From NCBI GenBank assembly GCA_035236585.1, contig CP141132.1:59431880-59495879 (forward strand): DNA of 64,000 nt, in the 5' to 3' direction. The translations under genes and the position numbers were made by a program. The stretch comes from Warburgia ugandensis (Eukaryota; Streptophyta; Magnoliopsida; Canellales; Canellaceae). The notes below the pieces were generated by a model that saw only the letters and a program-made list of their open reading frames with translations, ran no database searches and was not told the origin of the DNA. Below are positions 26,839 through 39,035 of the stretch, piece by piece (the stretch's first letter is position 1; each line of letters begins with the position of its first letter).

Positions 26839-29340
26839 GGCCTTCCCACAATTGGCACTACCTAACTTTTTGCCTCACTATGGCCAGGGTGTCCATATCA
26901 TAAGTTTTAGAGTTGGTAGCCAAACCCTAATACTCTCCTAGTATAGCATCCACTGGGTCCATGAAAGCCATCAGGCAGCCATGCCTACATATAATAAAAC
27001 TATTAAGCTACTTGCCTGTTAAATGTAAATCCACTAAAATTATTAAAAAGTATACGTATTTGATACCCATGTACCAAAATATGGTTCTTTTTAGCTTTAA
27101 AAATCATTCTACTAAATATCATAGAATAAACATGCATTTTAGTATAAATAACTCAAACCATGCTTTTAAATAGATATGCATGAATTTCTAAACCATTGAA
27201 TGATACTCATCATATAAATAATTTCTCATTTTTCTCACATGTATTTCTTTACAGAATAATAGTATTGCCATTCCATGAATCAAGTTATAAATACTACATG
27301 CATGTGAAATAACAACACACACATTTATCATTTTAAAATAATTTATGTAATTTAAATGTCATGCTAATATAAAAACATATCCTGATTTACTAAATAATCA
27401 TGATAATTAGATATTTTGCATCTTAAAATTCTAAAAAAGAAAGAACTCTTAAATCTTCTACCTAGAATATGAGGTACCACACATGTCAAAATTTGTTAAT
27501 ATTCAATCTGTATCCACTAGTGTATTTGTCAAGATAGGTAAGCATTATAATATTATTTTATTTTCCACTTATGACTTAAGTATTCCTTAATAATTATTTA
27601 ACAAGATGATACCACTTATATTCACTATGATCATTAATTTATTTCTTTAACTATGCCAAATCATCAGATCTTGGCCTTTGGTTAAAGATTAATGGTTCAA
27701 ATCATTTTATTGTTTTCTGATCTCACTGATCTATGACATAGATCATTTTTTTTACATTTCAATGATTAATCCATTGATCTGACACTTATATTTGATTCTG
27801 ATTGATCATATCAATGATTCACAATTATCCTAAAGCTTACATTTTATAAATTGTAATTATTAGGATGATCAACCATTAAATTAGTCCATTTGTTATGTCA
27901 TATTTTCCTAATAAATTTTTTAAGGTTTGATTCAATCGAATCATACATGATATTCTATGTTTCCTATAATTTAATCAATTTAAATGAGACTTGGTGGTGA
28001 TCCTACCTTTGATTACTTAAATTCGAGAATCTGATTGTGGTTGGTGTGTCTGATTGCGATCATGTCGTCTCTAATATGATATATCTAGGCCTTCCCATAA
28101 TTACCCCTACCTAACTTTTTACCTTAATATGGGTAGGGTGTCCATATCATAAGTTTTAGAGAGTGGGTGGCCAAACCCTAATACTCTCCTAGTATAGCAT
28201 CCACTAGGCCCATGAAAGCTATCAGGCACCCATGTCTGCATATAATAAAACTATAGGGCTACTTGCTTGTTAAATGTAAATCCACTAAAATTATTAAAAG
28301 GTATATGTATTTGATACCCATGTACCAAAATATGATTCTTTTTAGCTTTAGAAATCATTCCGCTAAATATCATAGAATGAACATGCCCTTTAGTATAAAC
28401 TACTCAATTCATGCTTTTAAACAAATTTGCATAAATTTCTAAACCATCAAATGATACTCATAATATAAATAATTTCTCATTTTTCTGACATGTATTTGTT
28501 TACATAATAATAGCATTTCCATTCCATGAATCAAGTTATAAATACTACATGCATGTGAAATAACAACACGTACATTTAGAATTTTAAAACAATTTATGTA
28601 ATTTAAATCTCATGCTAATATAAAAACATGTCTTGATTTATTAAATAACCATGATAATTAGAAATTTTACATCTTAAAATTCTAAAAATAAAGGCAATCT
28701 TAAATCTCCTACCTAGAATTTGAGGTACCGCACCTGTTAGAATGTGCTAATAAGTAATCTGTATCCACTGGTGTATCTATTAAGACATGTAAGCATTATA
28801 ATATTATTTTCTTTTCCATTTAAGACTTATGTAGTCCTTGATCATTATTTATTAAGATGATCCCTCTTTTATTCACTATGATAATTGATCTATTTCTTTA
28901 ACTATACCAAATCATTAGATCTTGGCCTTTGGTTAAAGATTAATAGTTCAAATCATCCTATTGTTTACTATTCTCACTGATATATGACATATATCAGTGA
29001 GTTTTACATTTCAATGATCAATCCATTGATCCAACACTCATATATAATTCTGATTGATCATATCAATGATTCAGAATTATCATAAAGCTTAAATTTTATA
29101 ATTTATAATTATTAAGATGATCAATCCATTAAATTAGTCCATTTATTATGTCAAATTGTCCTAATAAATATTTTAAGGTTTAATTCATCCTAATCATACA
29201 TGATATTCTATGTTTTCCATAGTTTAATCAAATTAAATGAGATGTGGTGGTGATTCTACCTTTGAATGCTTAAATTCAAGAACCTTATGGTGGTTGGTGT
29301 GTCTGATTGTGTTCATGTCATCTCTAATATGATATATCTA
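26839..29340. repeat. Direct repeat of about 1.25 kb at the A/B fusion
   Basis: The two segments are 26,839-28,087 and 28,088-29,340. Both begin ggccttccca and run through the 'cctaatactctcctagtatagcatccact' block and the 'gatatatctaggc' block. They differ at many sites. The first sides with unit 1 and the second with unit 2, so they are not a simple recent duplication of each other. Confidence 0.85.
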
Positions 29341-30137
29341 GGCTGTACGTCATTGTCCAAAAGTGCGTAGATCCTCAATTTCTTCAAGGAATATGGTTTT
29401 ATATCATTGAGACAATTCCAACTAATCTCTCGAATCACAAATCGGGGCTGCATTGTTTTTCGTAATCACAAGTTAAGGTTTTAGGTCAAAATTTAGATCA
29501 GAAAATTTTAATATATGAAGTTATGAGTCTAATAGGTGGATCATATGTCTGTAAAACAACTTGAACCTAATAGGCATATAGCTGGTTTCTAAAATGGATC
29601 AGATTGTCAGTAGGGTATGTGCATTACTTGTTGATGTGCAAATGCTGCACACTCATGTGCATGAGCGAAAGCATGCCAGGCGTGCACATCTTCAGGTTGC
29701 GTTTACTAAGTGCATCTTAGAGGTGAAAATTCAGTGATCAGTAATTTGTTAATGCTAGATCTCTCCCGATATTGCTCAGATCACTAAATAACTAGTGTGG
29801 TTTTGTTTCTCTCACCATGGTGAAGAAATGACTAGCTCAGATCATCAATCTGGGCTGTCATTTTTTTGACGAGTTCAAAATCTTTGGAGAGCTGTTATAC
29901 AATGATTTCCCTATAAGATCCTACCTGATTAAACTTTAGGGTTTTGGTTGCTTTTGTGTGGGGAGTGAGATGAAAGGCTTAGATTGTTGATTTGAGTTGA
30001 CATTCTCTTTTTTTTTTGCTCTATCTCTTGCAACAGTAAATCACACATGGTCACCTTCACGTCACCTTTAATGGCAGTCCTTCCTCCATTTTCTTGGTGG
30101 TCTTGACTTCCCTTGTCACACACACTTCCTCTCTTCC

Positions 30138-30183
30138 TTCTTCTTCTTCTTCTTCTTCTTCTTCTTCTTCTTCTTCTTCTTCT
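30138..30183. repeat. (TTC)15 microsatellite, unit 3
   Basis: This sits at the equivalent position to the (TTC)22 tract of unit 2, with about 15 uninterrupted repeats. Confidence 0.95.
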
Positions 30184-30820
30184 CCATTTTCCACTTTCTC
30201 TCCTCCTCTCTCCTCTTCTCTCTATTTGCATTGGTTGGCTACTAGCCAACCGAAGCATTAAGATGGTGTTGTGGCTTTCAGAAAGGGGAAGATAATGACT
30301 ACGTGTAGGGACTGTGATGCTTCAATTGGCATACGCAGTTCGAGGCTCAATGTAGACTATACCAAAAAGTGAAGGGGAGGGGGGTGAAAGAAAATGCAGT
30401 TTTTATTAATTTTAGATCAAGGTGTAATTGAAAATTATTATTAATTATTAATTTGAAATGTTTAGTTGTTATATTATTTTTGATTATGGGTATTAATTGA
30501 CATGTTTTACTCATTACGAAATATGAAATTTGGAATTCGTTAGGTAGGGCCCACTTAAAGTGATTTAACTTTATTTAATTTTAAAATTAAATAACTTAAT
30601 TAAAATAATTATGAATTAGTCATTCAAACTTTGATTTTGATGTTCTTAGTATCATTGAAGCTTATTTAATGTAGATTGCAACTATTGAAGTTTTAAGGGT
30701 TGAATATACAGTTTTCACAAGTTTATTCCTACAAGAATCAGTTATTGAAATTCTGGTTTCAATTTAATTTAAATTCCAACTAATAATTATACAAAATGAA
30801 GCCTAACGATGGGTATCACA

Positions 30821-31989
30821 CATGGAAATAGTAGGAAAAGATCTGTTTTTACTTAGCAAAAATACATTGAAAAATCTAGAAAACTTTGTGCCATCAGAGC
30901 CACCTACATTGCCTTAAAGTTGCATTGAATTTTCGAAGCATCCTCTTCCCCTTCTTCTTCTTCCTTCTTCCTTCTTCCTTCTTCCTTCTTCCTTCTTTCT
31001 TCTCTTCTCTTCCTTTCTCTCTTTCTTTCCTGCTTGTTTCCATGTTTTTTGAAGGGCCTTAATTGTCTATTTATAGACTAACTAATCCCTCTTTCCTTGT
31101 TAGCCTAGAAGTTCTAATCCTCATACTTCTCCTAGGTTAGCACCTTTACATGTTTTTAGTCTAGATTAAGAGTCATAAGCCAACCAGGAAACTACACCAA
31201 AGTGAGGAAATGTCAAGTTGATATAGACTTGGACTCCTTCCTTGCAGCTAGGTTTTTGATGGAGGACATCCATGTTATTGGCCACCATTATAGCCCATGA
31301 CATCTTATTAAATTCCCTTATTATTAGCCTAAGACATCCTAGCTCATATGAGTTATGTGACGTCCTAATTCCCAATTGATTTTCTCCAACACATGACATC
31401 AACCATGCACTATCCTAAGTGGAGTTTAAATCCATGGTGTGAGAGGTCCTATGTCTTTCATTTGGTCCTCTTTCCACATTAATTTTAGTTTGACCTCCAT
31501 CCACTTTGCAATGCCCAAGCCCTTGTATTCCTATTTTCGTAAAGAATGTTTACTCTAGCTCTATGGATTTGCCATTCCCTTTCATATCCTTAGCATTACA
31601 AGACATGCATTTCTATCATCCTATATACTTAATACATTTTCATTTCTGGAAGGATAAATCTCATTTCATTCATGCTTAGAAAAATGTACAAAAATTAGAG
31701 ATATTGCACAAATAATTGTCTATGTGAATATGCTTGCTCCAGGCTGAGCTTTACCTTGGTAAAAGGGATATTTAGTTGAGAGACCTTGACAATTTATTTT
31801 GGTTGCTGCATAGAACTCATTGAACTTTAGCTACTCATGTGTCTAGTCTATAGTTCCTAGAGTGTGGTTGTAAATATGTTTTCTTAGGATTGCTATTTTG
31901 TGGGAGTTTTTACAATTCTTGGATGCTTGTCACTATTGCCAAAACTAAGTATTTTATGCAGCAATTTTTATGGGATATATATATATATG
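30821..31989 (-). mobile_element. G-type LTR end, unit 3
   Basis: The block order matches 18,021-19,060 and 23,822-24,883, with the minus-strand LTR start at 31,710 (forward attgcaca). A (TTCCTTC)n run occupies about 30,951-31,000, where the other units have shorter pyrimidine tracts. Next to the LINE tail is a short (AT) run at 31,976-31,988. Confidence 0.6.
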
Positions 31990-34510
31990 TCATCATCATC
32001 ATCATTAAGACCTTATCCCTTTTAGGGGTTAGTCACATGAATCTTGTTCCTCCGTTCCCCTCTATTAAGTGTCATGGTTTCATTTAGTTTGAAAGTTTTT
32101 AAATGCTTTCTCACCACTTATATCCACATTCTTTCATGCCATCCCCTTGCCCTTTTAGAACCTTCGACTTGGATTACCTCACCTACTGTAACTAGTGTCA
32201 TTTTGGTCTTCATTGGACATGTCCAAACCATCTAAGTCTAATCTTCCTCATCTTGTTACCTATTGGTGCAACTCCTAAGTTTCCTCTAATGTTTTCATTT
32301 CTAATTGCCTCCTTTCTTGTCTTGTCATTTATTCATCTCAACATACACACTTCAAAGATGTTCATCCTATGTACATATTGTTTCTTAATTGCCCAACACC
32401 CTAATCCATAGAGCATGGCTGGCCTTACAGTCATCCTATAGAATTTTTCTTTCAATTTGTGTGGCACCCTTCGATCATATAAAACTCTAGAGGTGCATCT
32501 CCATTTGTTCCAATCCACTTCGATTCTCTGGGTAACCTCTCTCTCAATCTCTCTACTCTCATGAATTATTGATCCCAAGTATTGATATCGTTCTTTTAGG
32601 GGGACTTCTTGGTTATCAATCTTTAATGGTGATCCACTCCCACTCCTCTACTTGCTAAAATTGCATTCCATATACTCTGCCATAATTTGCCTAATTTTAA
32701 ATCCTTTAGATTATAGTGCATCTCTCCATAACTCTAGCTTTGTGTTTACGCCCTTGGTTGTCTTATCAATCAAATCTCTATCATATGCAAATAGCATACA
32801 ACATGGAATCTCCTCGCGCAACTTTTTTCTTAACTCTCCATAACCAACATGAAAAGGTAGGCTCAGTGTTAATCCTTGATACAATCCTATAATGATTGAA
32901 AAATCATTGGTCTCTTTGCTAGTGGTGTTAATGTTTGTTGCCACTCCCTCACATATATCCTTAATTATGTCTATATACCCCCCTTAAACTCCTTTCACAC
33001 CTAACAACCACTATATTAACTCTTTAAGATCCTATGATAAGCTTTTTCTAAGTTAATAAAGACTATGTGGAGGTCCTTTCTCATCTCCCTATATTTCTCT
33101 ATCAATTGTCTAACTAGGAAAATAGCTTCCATGGTAGCCCTCTTAAGCATGAAATCAAACTAGTTCTCTGATATACTCGTCTCATGCCATAGCCTCTTCT
33201 CCATTACTCTTTGAAAAAGTTTTATGGTATGACCTATAAGTCTGATCCTCTAATAATTAGTGCAATTATGTATGTCTCCTTTATTCTTATAAATTGGTAC
33301 AATAGAGCTCTTCCTCCATTCATCCAGCATTTCTTTGATTTTACAATCTTATTAAATATACTTCCAAATCTCTATTGGTAGGGCCCCAATGACTTTCTTG
33401 ATTTTGTCTTTTTCAAGGCCTCTTTCACTTCAAGTTCTAATCCTACATCATATCTATAATTCCCAAAGCAATTTTAGTTTGATCTCATCATCTTTGACTA
33501 GTACCCTTTGGTGATCACTTCTGATACACTTAATGTCATCGAAGTCTTTACTCTTCTTTTCTCTTACTTTTGCAAGTTTAAACACATCTTTCTCTCCTTC
33601 TCTTGATCCTAACCTATTATAGAGATCATCATATGCCTTGAGTTTAGCCTCTCTTACTACTATCTTAGTAACCTTTTTAACATTCTTATATTACTCAAAG
33701 TTTTTGCTATTTTTAGTCCTCTGCCATGCTTTAAAATACACTCATTTATTTTTAATAACTTTTTACTCTTTTTTACTCTACCACCAAGTTTCCTTTGTTG
33801 GTTGTTTTTTACCTTTAGATACTCCTAGGATATCTTTTGCCACTTTCTTAATGGACATAGCCATATTAGTCCACATGGTGTTTGCTTTTATTTCATTGTT
33901 CTATTTTTGTTCTACTATCTACTTGTTTGTAAATGATGCTATCTTCTCTTCTTTTAATTTCTTAGTTTTTGGACACCTATGAAGTTTGTTTCCTTTCTTC
34001 CATATTTTAATGTTGATATTCTTAACCATTAATCTATGTTGTAAACTCTCACAAGTATTACCTTACAATCCTTACACATTGTAAACTCTCACAAGTATTA
34101 CCTTACAGTCCTTACACATTGATCTTTCGGTATTCCCAAGTAGAAAAAAGTCTATTTGGCTTTATGTGGTCCACTTTTAAAGGTTAGTAAGTGTTCATCT
34201 CTCTTCTTAAAGTATGTGTTTCCTATAGCTTGGTTATATGCTAAGGCAAAATTGAGTATAACTTCTCCAATCTCATTTCTTTCTCCAATACCATACCATT
34301 TGTGTACCCTATCATATCCTTCTTTTTATTTTCCTACATGATCATTAAAATATATTCCTATAAATATCCCCTCTGTGTTGGGAATGTCTTGCATGACTCC
34401 CTTCATATCTTCCCAAAATTTTCTCTTGAATCTATTTTCTAACCCTACTTGTGGCACATATGATCTTATAACATTTATAATCTTCTCTCCTAGAACAAGT
34501 TATAAGAAAA
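31990..34510 (-). mobile_element. RTE-clade LINE, longest copy (endonuclease to 3' tail)
   Basis: Read on the minus strand, the left (3') end is a (TGA)n tail (forward gtcatcatcatcatcatt at 31,989-32,006), and the C-terminal RLRWFGH-type block (here RLDLDGLDMSNED-shifted) sits near 32,200-32,240. Upstream come the reverse-transcriptase blocks GSIIHESREIEREVTQRI (32,333-32,578), DLIDKTTKGVNTKLELWRD (32,711-32,790) and, beyond the array edge, KRLWHETSIS and HIVFINLEKAYHR (33,060-33,190). The endonuclease region follows: INVIRSYVPQVGLENRFK near 34,430-34,485, then FWEDMKGVMQDIP and HKWYGIGERNEIG. Stops are frequent. The 5' end seems truncated inside the endonuclease. RTE endonuclease would nick DNA and RT would copy the RNA there. 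Confidence 0.8.
34041..34120. repeat. 40-bp tandem duplication in LINE endonuclease region
   Basis: The 40-base unit starting gtaaactctcacaagtatta occurs at 34,041-34,080 and 34,081-34,120 with one difference (caatc versus cagtc). As 40 is not a multiple of three, it would shift the LINE frame. Confidence 0.95.
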
Positions 34511-34809
34511 AACTATGAAGCATTTAAAATACTTACTATCATTGGATATGAAAGGTCTAAATTAATCTTCCTAAACTCTATTATTGTTGAAAGTTGAACG
34601 TAAGAATTCTGAAATTTCTATTATCTCTTAGATTTTGTTATAACTGAAAGTTAAGGAAGAGTAACTACTTATTTTTCTAACATGACTTATAAATGAACTA
34701 CTGTAGATGTAAAAGAATGTGTTTGCTTATGCTATCTATGGATCATCTAACTCTAACTAGATGATAAGAGTATGCCTTGCTGGACTTTGGGAAATGAAGG
34801 AATGTCTAA
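34511..34809. other. Unassigned AT-rich spacer
   Basis: There are about 300 bases between the truncated 5' end of the RTE LINE and the G element's left LTR. I see no open frame, repeat landmark or regulatory motif that I can support. Confidence 0.5.
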
Positions 34810-36751
34810 GAGCTCTTTTTCAAGCCAAATGAAACATGCACAGCATAACAAAATCTTAGGTCACTTGGAGTTAAATCAAGTATCAATTAACTATTTGGAA
34901 GCCATTTTCAAAATATCAAAATCATGGCACAACTTTAGAAAAAAAACTAAGCATAAATTAGCTTTTAGAATCATCATTTAAAACATGCTATTTTTTGGGC
35001 ACTATCATATGTTCAAAACTAGTTTGGTTTAGACTTTCCAAAGCCATGTTTTCTCAAACTTAAACAATTCAAAAATCATTTGATCAAACATCCACTCTTG
35101 GATTTAAAAAAAATAAAATCATCATTTTCTAAATGGAATGCTCAACCAAAATCCATAACTTTACTTTAAAATCACTATGCTAAAAATTCATGCAAATATA
35201 TGCCTCTTATAGGACTTAGAAAACATTAATTACTGGGCTGGTTTTCTAGTTAAAACTTATGAAAGGTATTGTAAATAGAACTTAATGGGACATGAATCAT
35301 GCTAGAGAGACATATTAATCCAAGGTCTAAAACCAACACTTGAAAACATACAAAACTAGTCATGAAATACATGACTTAAAATGTCTCTAACACGGTAAGA
35401 AACAGGTTCTGTAAAACATTAGATACCATTGAGGAATCATTCTACAATTACAATAACAAAATAATGAGAATTTACGAGAAAGAATACATTGTTAACAATA
35501 GTTGACAGCATGAATAAAAGACATCCTAGTAAGGTATGTTCAAGGTGAAAGATGTCTTAATTTAAAGCATGATTAGTAGGTTACAATACGTATCTGATAG
35601 AGATTAAAATCAAGTGAATGGTGATTGAATCAAGTATAGTCTATAGGAATAGAATGTATATAACAGTGAACCAAAACATGGCTTAGGATGTTCTAAGATC
35701 AGTGCAATAGCAGTAAGGATAAGATGTCTAAAACTAGTGCATACTTAGGAGTAACAATGCACCCATAATAGGGATTAAAGCATGCTAAATGATGGTCAAA
35801 ATCAAGTAGGATCAATAGGGATAAAAACATCTATGACATTAACTACAAGCATGGAACTTAAACATCTAGATTAGAGATGAAATATGCCTAAAATTAGTGG
35901 CTAACAACATGCAAAACATAATATAAATCTCATCATTCATACCTTGGTCATGCATCATTCTCTCATATATAAACGATGGATGAAAAACCTATTTTTATTC
36001 TTATAAAAACTATTGAAATAAAATTATAAAATTGATGGATTTTGTCCACCTGCTAGCAAATCACTCACACATTGTTCTCTAAGTGTTTTACCCGAGCTTT
36101 CTAGCATTTTCCCCTTTCCTTTCTATTCTTCTCCTTCCTCTCTCTCTCCTCTATGGTTTTCACTTTTTCTTTTTTTTTCTTTCTCCAATGGTTTTGGAAT
36201 ATATTTATAGACATGGCTAGGTAGCTCTCATTGTAGTCCCAAGAGTCCTAATCCCTTTAGGTTAAAACACATCTTAGTGATGGTGTGTGTCTAGATGCAA
36301 TGTCCTAAGCTAACTAAGGAACTTTACTTCTAGGAGGTTTACTTCTAGGAGGTTTACTTCTAGGAGGTGATGTCTAGTTGCTTATGGAATAAGGCTCCTC
36401 TTATGGGTGAACTCTAGTAGGAGACATCCTAGCCCAAGACAAGATGTCTCCGTCGAAGATGTCCCTACTATGGGCTGTCCTAAGTGGACCCCAAGTCTAA
36501 AGCCAAAGATGCATCACCTTAGTTGGGCTTCCTTAGTTTATAACTTCCAATGCAAATGGTATTTAGAAACCATTAGTTAGACAATGTCCAAATTTTTAGG
36601 GTTTTAGAGCAGAAAACATCTACTCTAATTGAAGATGTTGCTGTTGTCGTTAGACTTATCCCTTGATCTAATCATTGATTTCTTTGTTTTCATACTAGGA
36701 AAGGTAAATCTTAATTCATTTATGACTAAAAATGATTACAAAAAATAGTTA
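34810..36751 (-). mobile_element. G element 3' LTR (left), minus orientation, truncated
   Basis: It matches the right LTR (42,485-44,332) in order: 'tcaagccaaat..a.gcacagcata' (34,820 vs 42,493), 'ggacatgaatcatgctagagagacatattaatcca' (35,288 vs 42,959), 'aacatctagattagagatgaaa' (35,864 vs 43,490) and 'ggctgtcctaagtggaccccaagtc' (36,472 vs 44,047). The minus-strand LTR start is at about 36,751, preceded by the purine run AAGGGAGAGA. The first kilobase of the right LTR (41,315-42,480) has no counterpart to the left of 34,810, so this LTR is truncated at its 3' end. It holds a (tttacttctaggagg)3 repeat at 36,323-36,367. Confidence 0.75.
36323..36367. repeat. 15-bp unit, three tandem copies
   Basis: tttacttctaggagg occurs three times in a row. 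The matching site in the other G LTR (about 43,935) has a single diverged copy. Confidence 0.9.
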
Positions 36752-37019
36752 TCTCTCCCTTAAAGGAATTTCATCTCTAAAATTCTTCTCAACTGAAGTT
36801 ATAAAAATTCTAAATATTTTTCTCACTCTCAAATTATAATTCCATGTTAGCTCCTCAAGTGAATGTTGTTACTATAGGACTATAACTAGAGAAACCTCCT
36901 TGTTCCTCAATTTTCCTTCTTTTCTATCTAAGATCCAAACTGGCTTCATTCCAAATGTCAAATCTCATTGCAACTTGGTCAGTACTTAATCAATGACATA
37001 GAAAGGGTCTAATATATAC

Positions 37020-37223
37020 CTATGCAGCATGGATATATAAAACATTATGAACCTTCAAAAATTGCATCAGTAATGCTAATTGATATGCCATTGAATCGAT
37101 CTTATCCAGAATCTCAAAAGGACTGAAAAATTGAAGTCTCAGCTTCCCTTCAACTCCAAACCTCATGAATCTTGTAGGTGGGAAATTTTTTAGAAACACA
37201 TAGTCTCCAACTTCAAAGTCCAA
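37020..37223 (-). pseudogene. G element integrase C-terminal segment
   Basis: The frame starts FEVGDYVFLKNFPPTRFMRFG, followed by GKLRLQFFSPFEIL and a VHNVLYIHAA ending. This is the GPF/GPY-type module plus tail at the integrase C-terminus of plant chromovirus-like gypsy elements. The same module occurs in element H near 62,940-63,130. It is open for 67 codons but isolated by stops upstream. Confidence 0.8.
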
Positions 37224-39035
37224 CTATATATGCCTTTTGTCAATGTAGCTTTTTTCCAATATGAGTTGCAAACAGTCACTTCCAGATAAGTTTCACTTTA
37301 GTGGGGCAGTGTTCTACCATTTTCTCTCCAACTTCACTCCAGAAAGTAGGTGAATGATAGGGTATCTTGTACAAAGCCTCATATGGAGTGATTCTGATGC
37401 TTGATTGAAAGCTATTATTGTATGCAAATTCAATCAATAGTTAACTCATGCACAATTGCCCTTCCATTTGATAGCACATGTTGTCAACATGTCCTTTGGA
37501 GTTAAGATTATCCTCTCAAACTAGCCATCTGTCTAAGGATAAAATGCCATATGGAAACTCAAAGATGATCCCAATGACTCTTACACATACCTCCAAAACT
37601 ATGAGGTAAGTCAGCTATCTCTATTAGAGTTAATGGTGATAGGTATACCATATAAGCTCACAATTTCTTAACTATACAGCCACACTAAACTATCATTACT
37701 TTAATTCTTCTGAATTAAGAAAAAATATGTCAACTTCATCAGTTGATCAACTATCACCCGTATCATGTCATGTTCACTAGATGTCCTATGTAAACCCTCA
37801 AAAAAATACATGGTGATATGATCCCACTTCCATTAATGAAGCTCAAGAGGTTGCATAAGTTTTGCCAACCTCTAGCACTTGGCATTAACTTGCTAACATG
37901 TCAAGCACAACTCCACAAAGCCTCCCACATCCTTTTTCATTAAATTCCACTAGAAATGTTTTTTCAAATCTTGGTACATATTCATTCTATCGAGATGAAT
38001 AGTGTACTATGATTGATACCCCTCTCTGAGAATTTCTTGCCTCAACTCAATACTCACTGAAACTACCAATCTTCCATGCATCTTAATACTACCATCTTCT
38101 TCTTTAGAAAAACATGGTTTCCCAACCAGTGCCTATGTCTCCTCATCATCCTTCTACATCTGAAGAACTCTCTCAACAATAATAGACCTAATAACCAAGT
38201 TTGTTGTGAATGATTCATTACTCTTATGCTACATTTTTGGTCTACATTCAATTACCTCCACTAATAACTTCCATTTCTTAGAAAGCATACTCATACAAAT
38301 TCCTCGCATCATTTAGCTCAAAGAATACACCACTTCATTGGTTTTTCCTGGATGATACTAAATGAAGAAATCATAACCTTTTAAGTATTCAATCCATTTC
38401 CTTTGCCTCATTTTCAAGTCCTACTTCAAGAAAATATACTTGAAGCTCTTGTATTTAGTAAATACCTTAAATTTCTCTTTGTGATGGTAATGACTCCTAA
38501 TCTTTAAGTCAAACACCATTGTTACGAGCTCCAGATCACGGGAGGGGTAATTAACCTCATGCTTCTTCAATTTTCATAAAGCATAGGCAATCAACATTGC
38601 ATTCTACATCAATATGCGTCACAATCCTTTACCTGAGGCATCACTGTACACCATTAAACCTCCACTGCCTAATAGTAAGGTAAGGACTAGTGCAGTGGCT
38701 AGCTTCCTTTTTAGATCTTGGAGGCTTACTTCACACAAATCATCCCAGCCAAATTTGGCTCTTTCTTGGTCAGCTTGTTTAATGGTGAGACAATGGGTAA
38801 GAATCCCTTAATGAATCTAAAGTAGTATACTACAAGACCTAGGAAGCTCATATCTCAGTAACCAGCCTTGATGTCTTCCACTTTTCCACTGCCTCAACCT
38901 TAGCAGGGTCCATTGTAACACCATCTTTTGTGATAACATAGCCTAAAAAATTGTCTTCCTCCAACCAAAAACACACTTACTAAATTTGGTATACAATTGA
39001 TGTGTTTTGAGTGCATCCAATACCACATGTAAGTG

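Larger units (their letters stand above)
26061..30820 (-). mobile_element. F-family LTR, unit 3, with internal repeat
   Basis: The minus-strand start is at 30,820 (forward gggtatcaca). This is the F LTR with the extra 1.25-kb segment described for unit 3. It contains (TTC)15 at 30,138-30,183. No coding sequence is recognised. The long Arg-rich minus-strand frame at 29,929-30,258 is the TTC repeat read backwards. Confidence 0.65.
26061..33204. repeat. Tandem array unit 3 (fused A/B unit)
   Basis: The third unit is about 1.3 kb longer than the others because 26,839-28,087 is followed by a second, diverged version of the same region (28,088-29,340). Bases 26,061-28,087 carry type-A states (gaatctgattgtg near 28,026; ttcaatcgaatcatac near 27,930). 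Bases from 28,088 on carry type-B states (aaccttatggtgg near 29,281; ttcatcctaatcatac near 29,192; gttagaatgtgctaat near 28,736). The join falls at ggcc. Unit homology ends at 33,204, where the LINE continues into flanking sequence. Confidence 0.85.

Noticed and set aside
14621..33204. Satellite DNA or centromere array
   Set aside because: There are only three units of about 6 kb made of retrotransposon parts, so it is a local segmental duplication.
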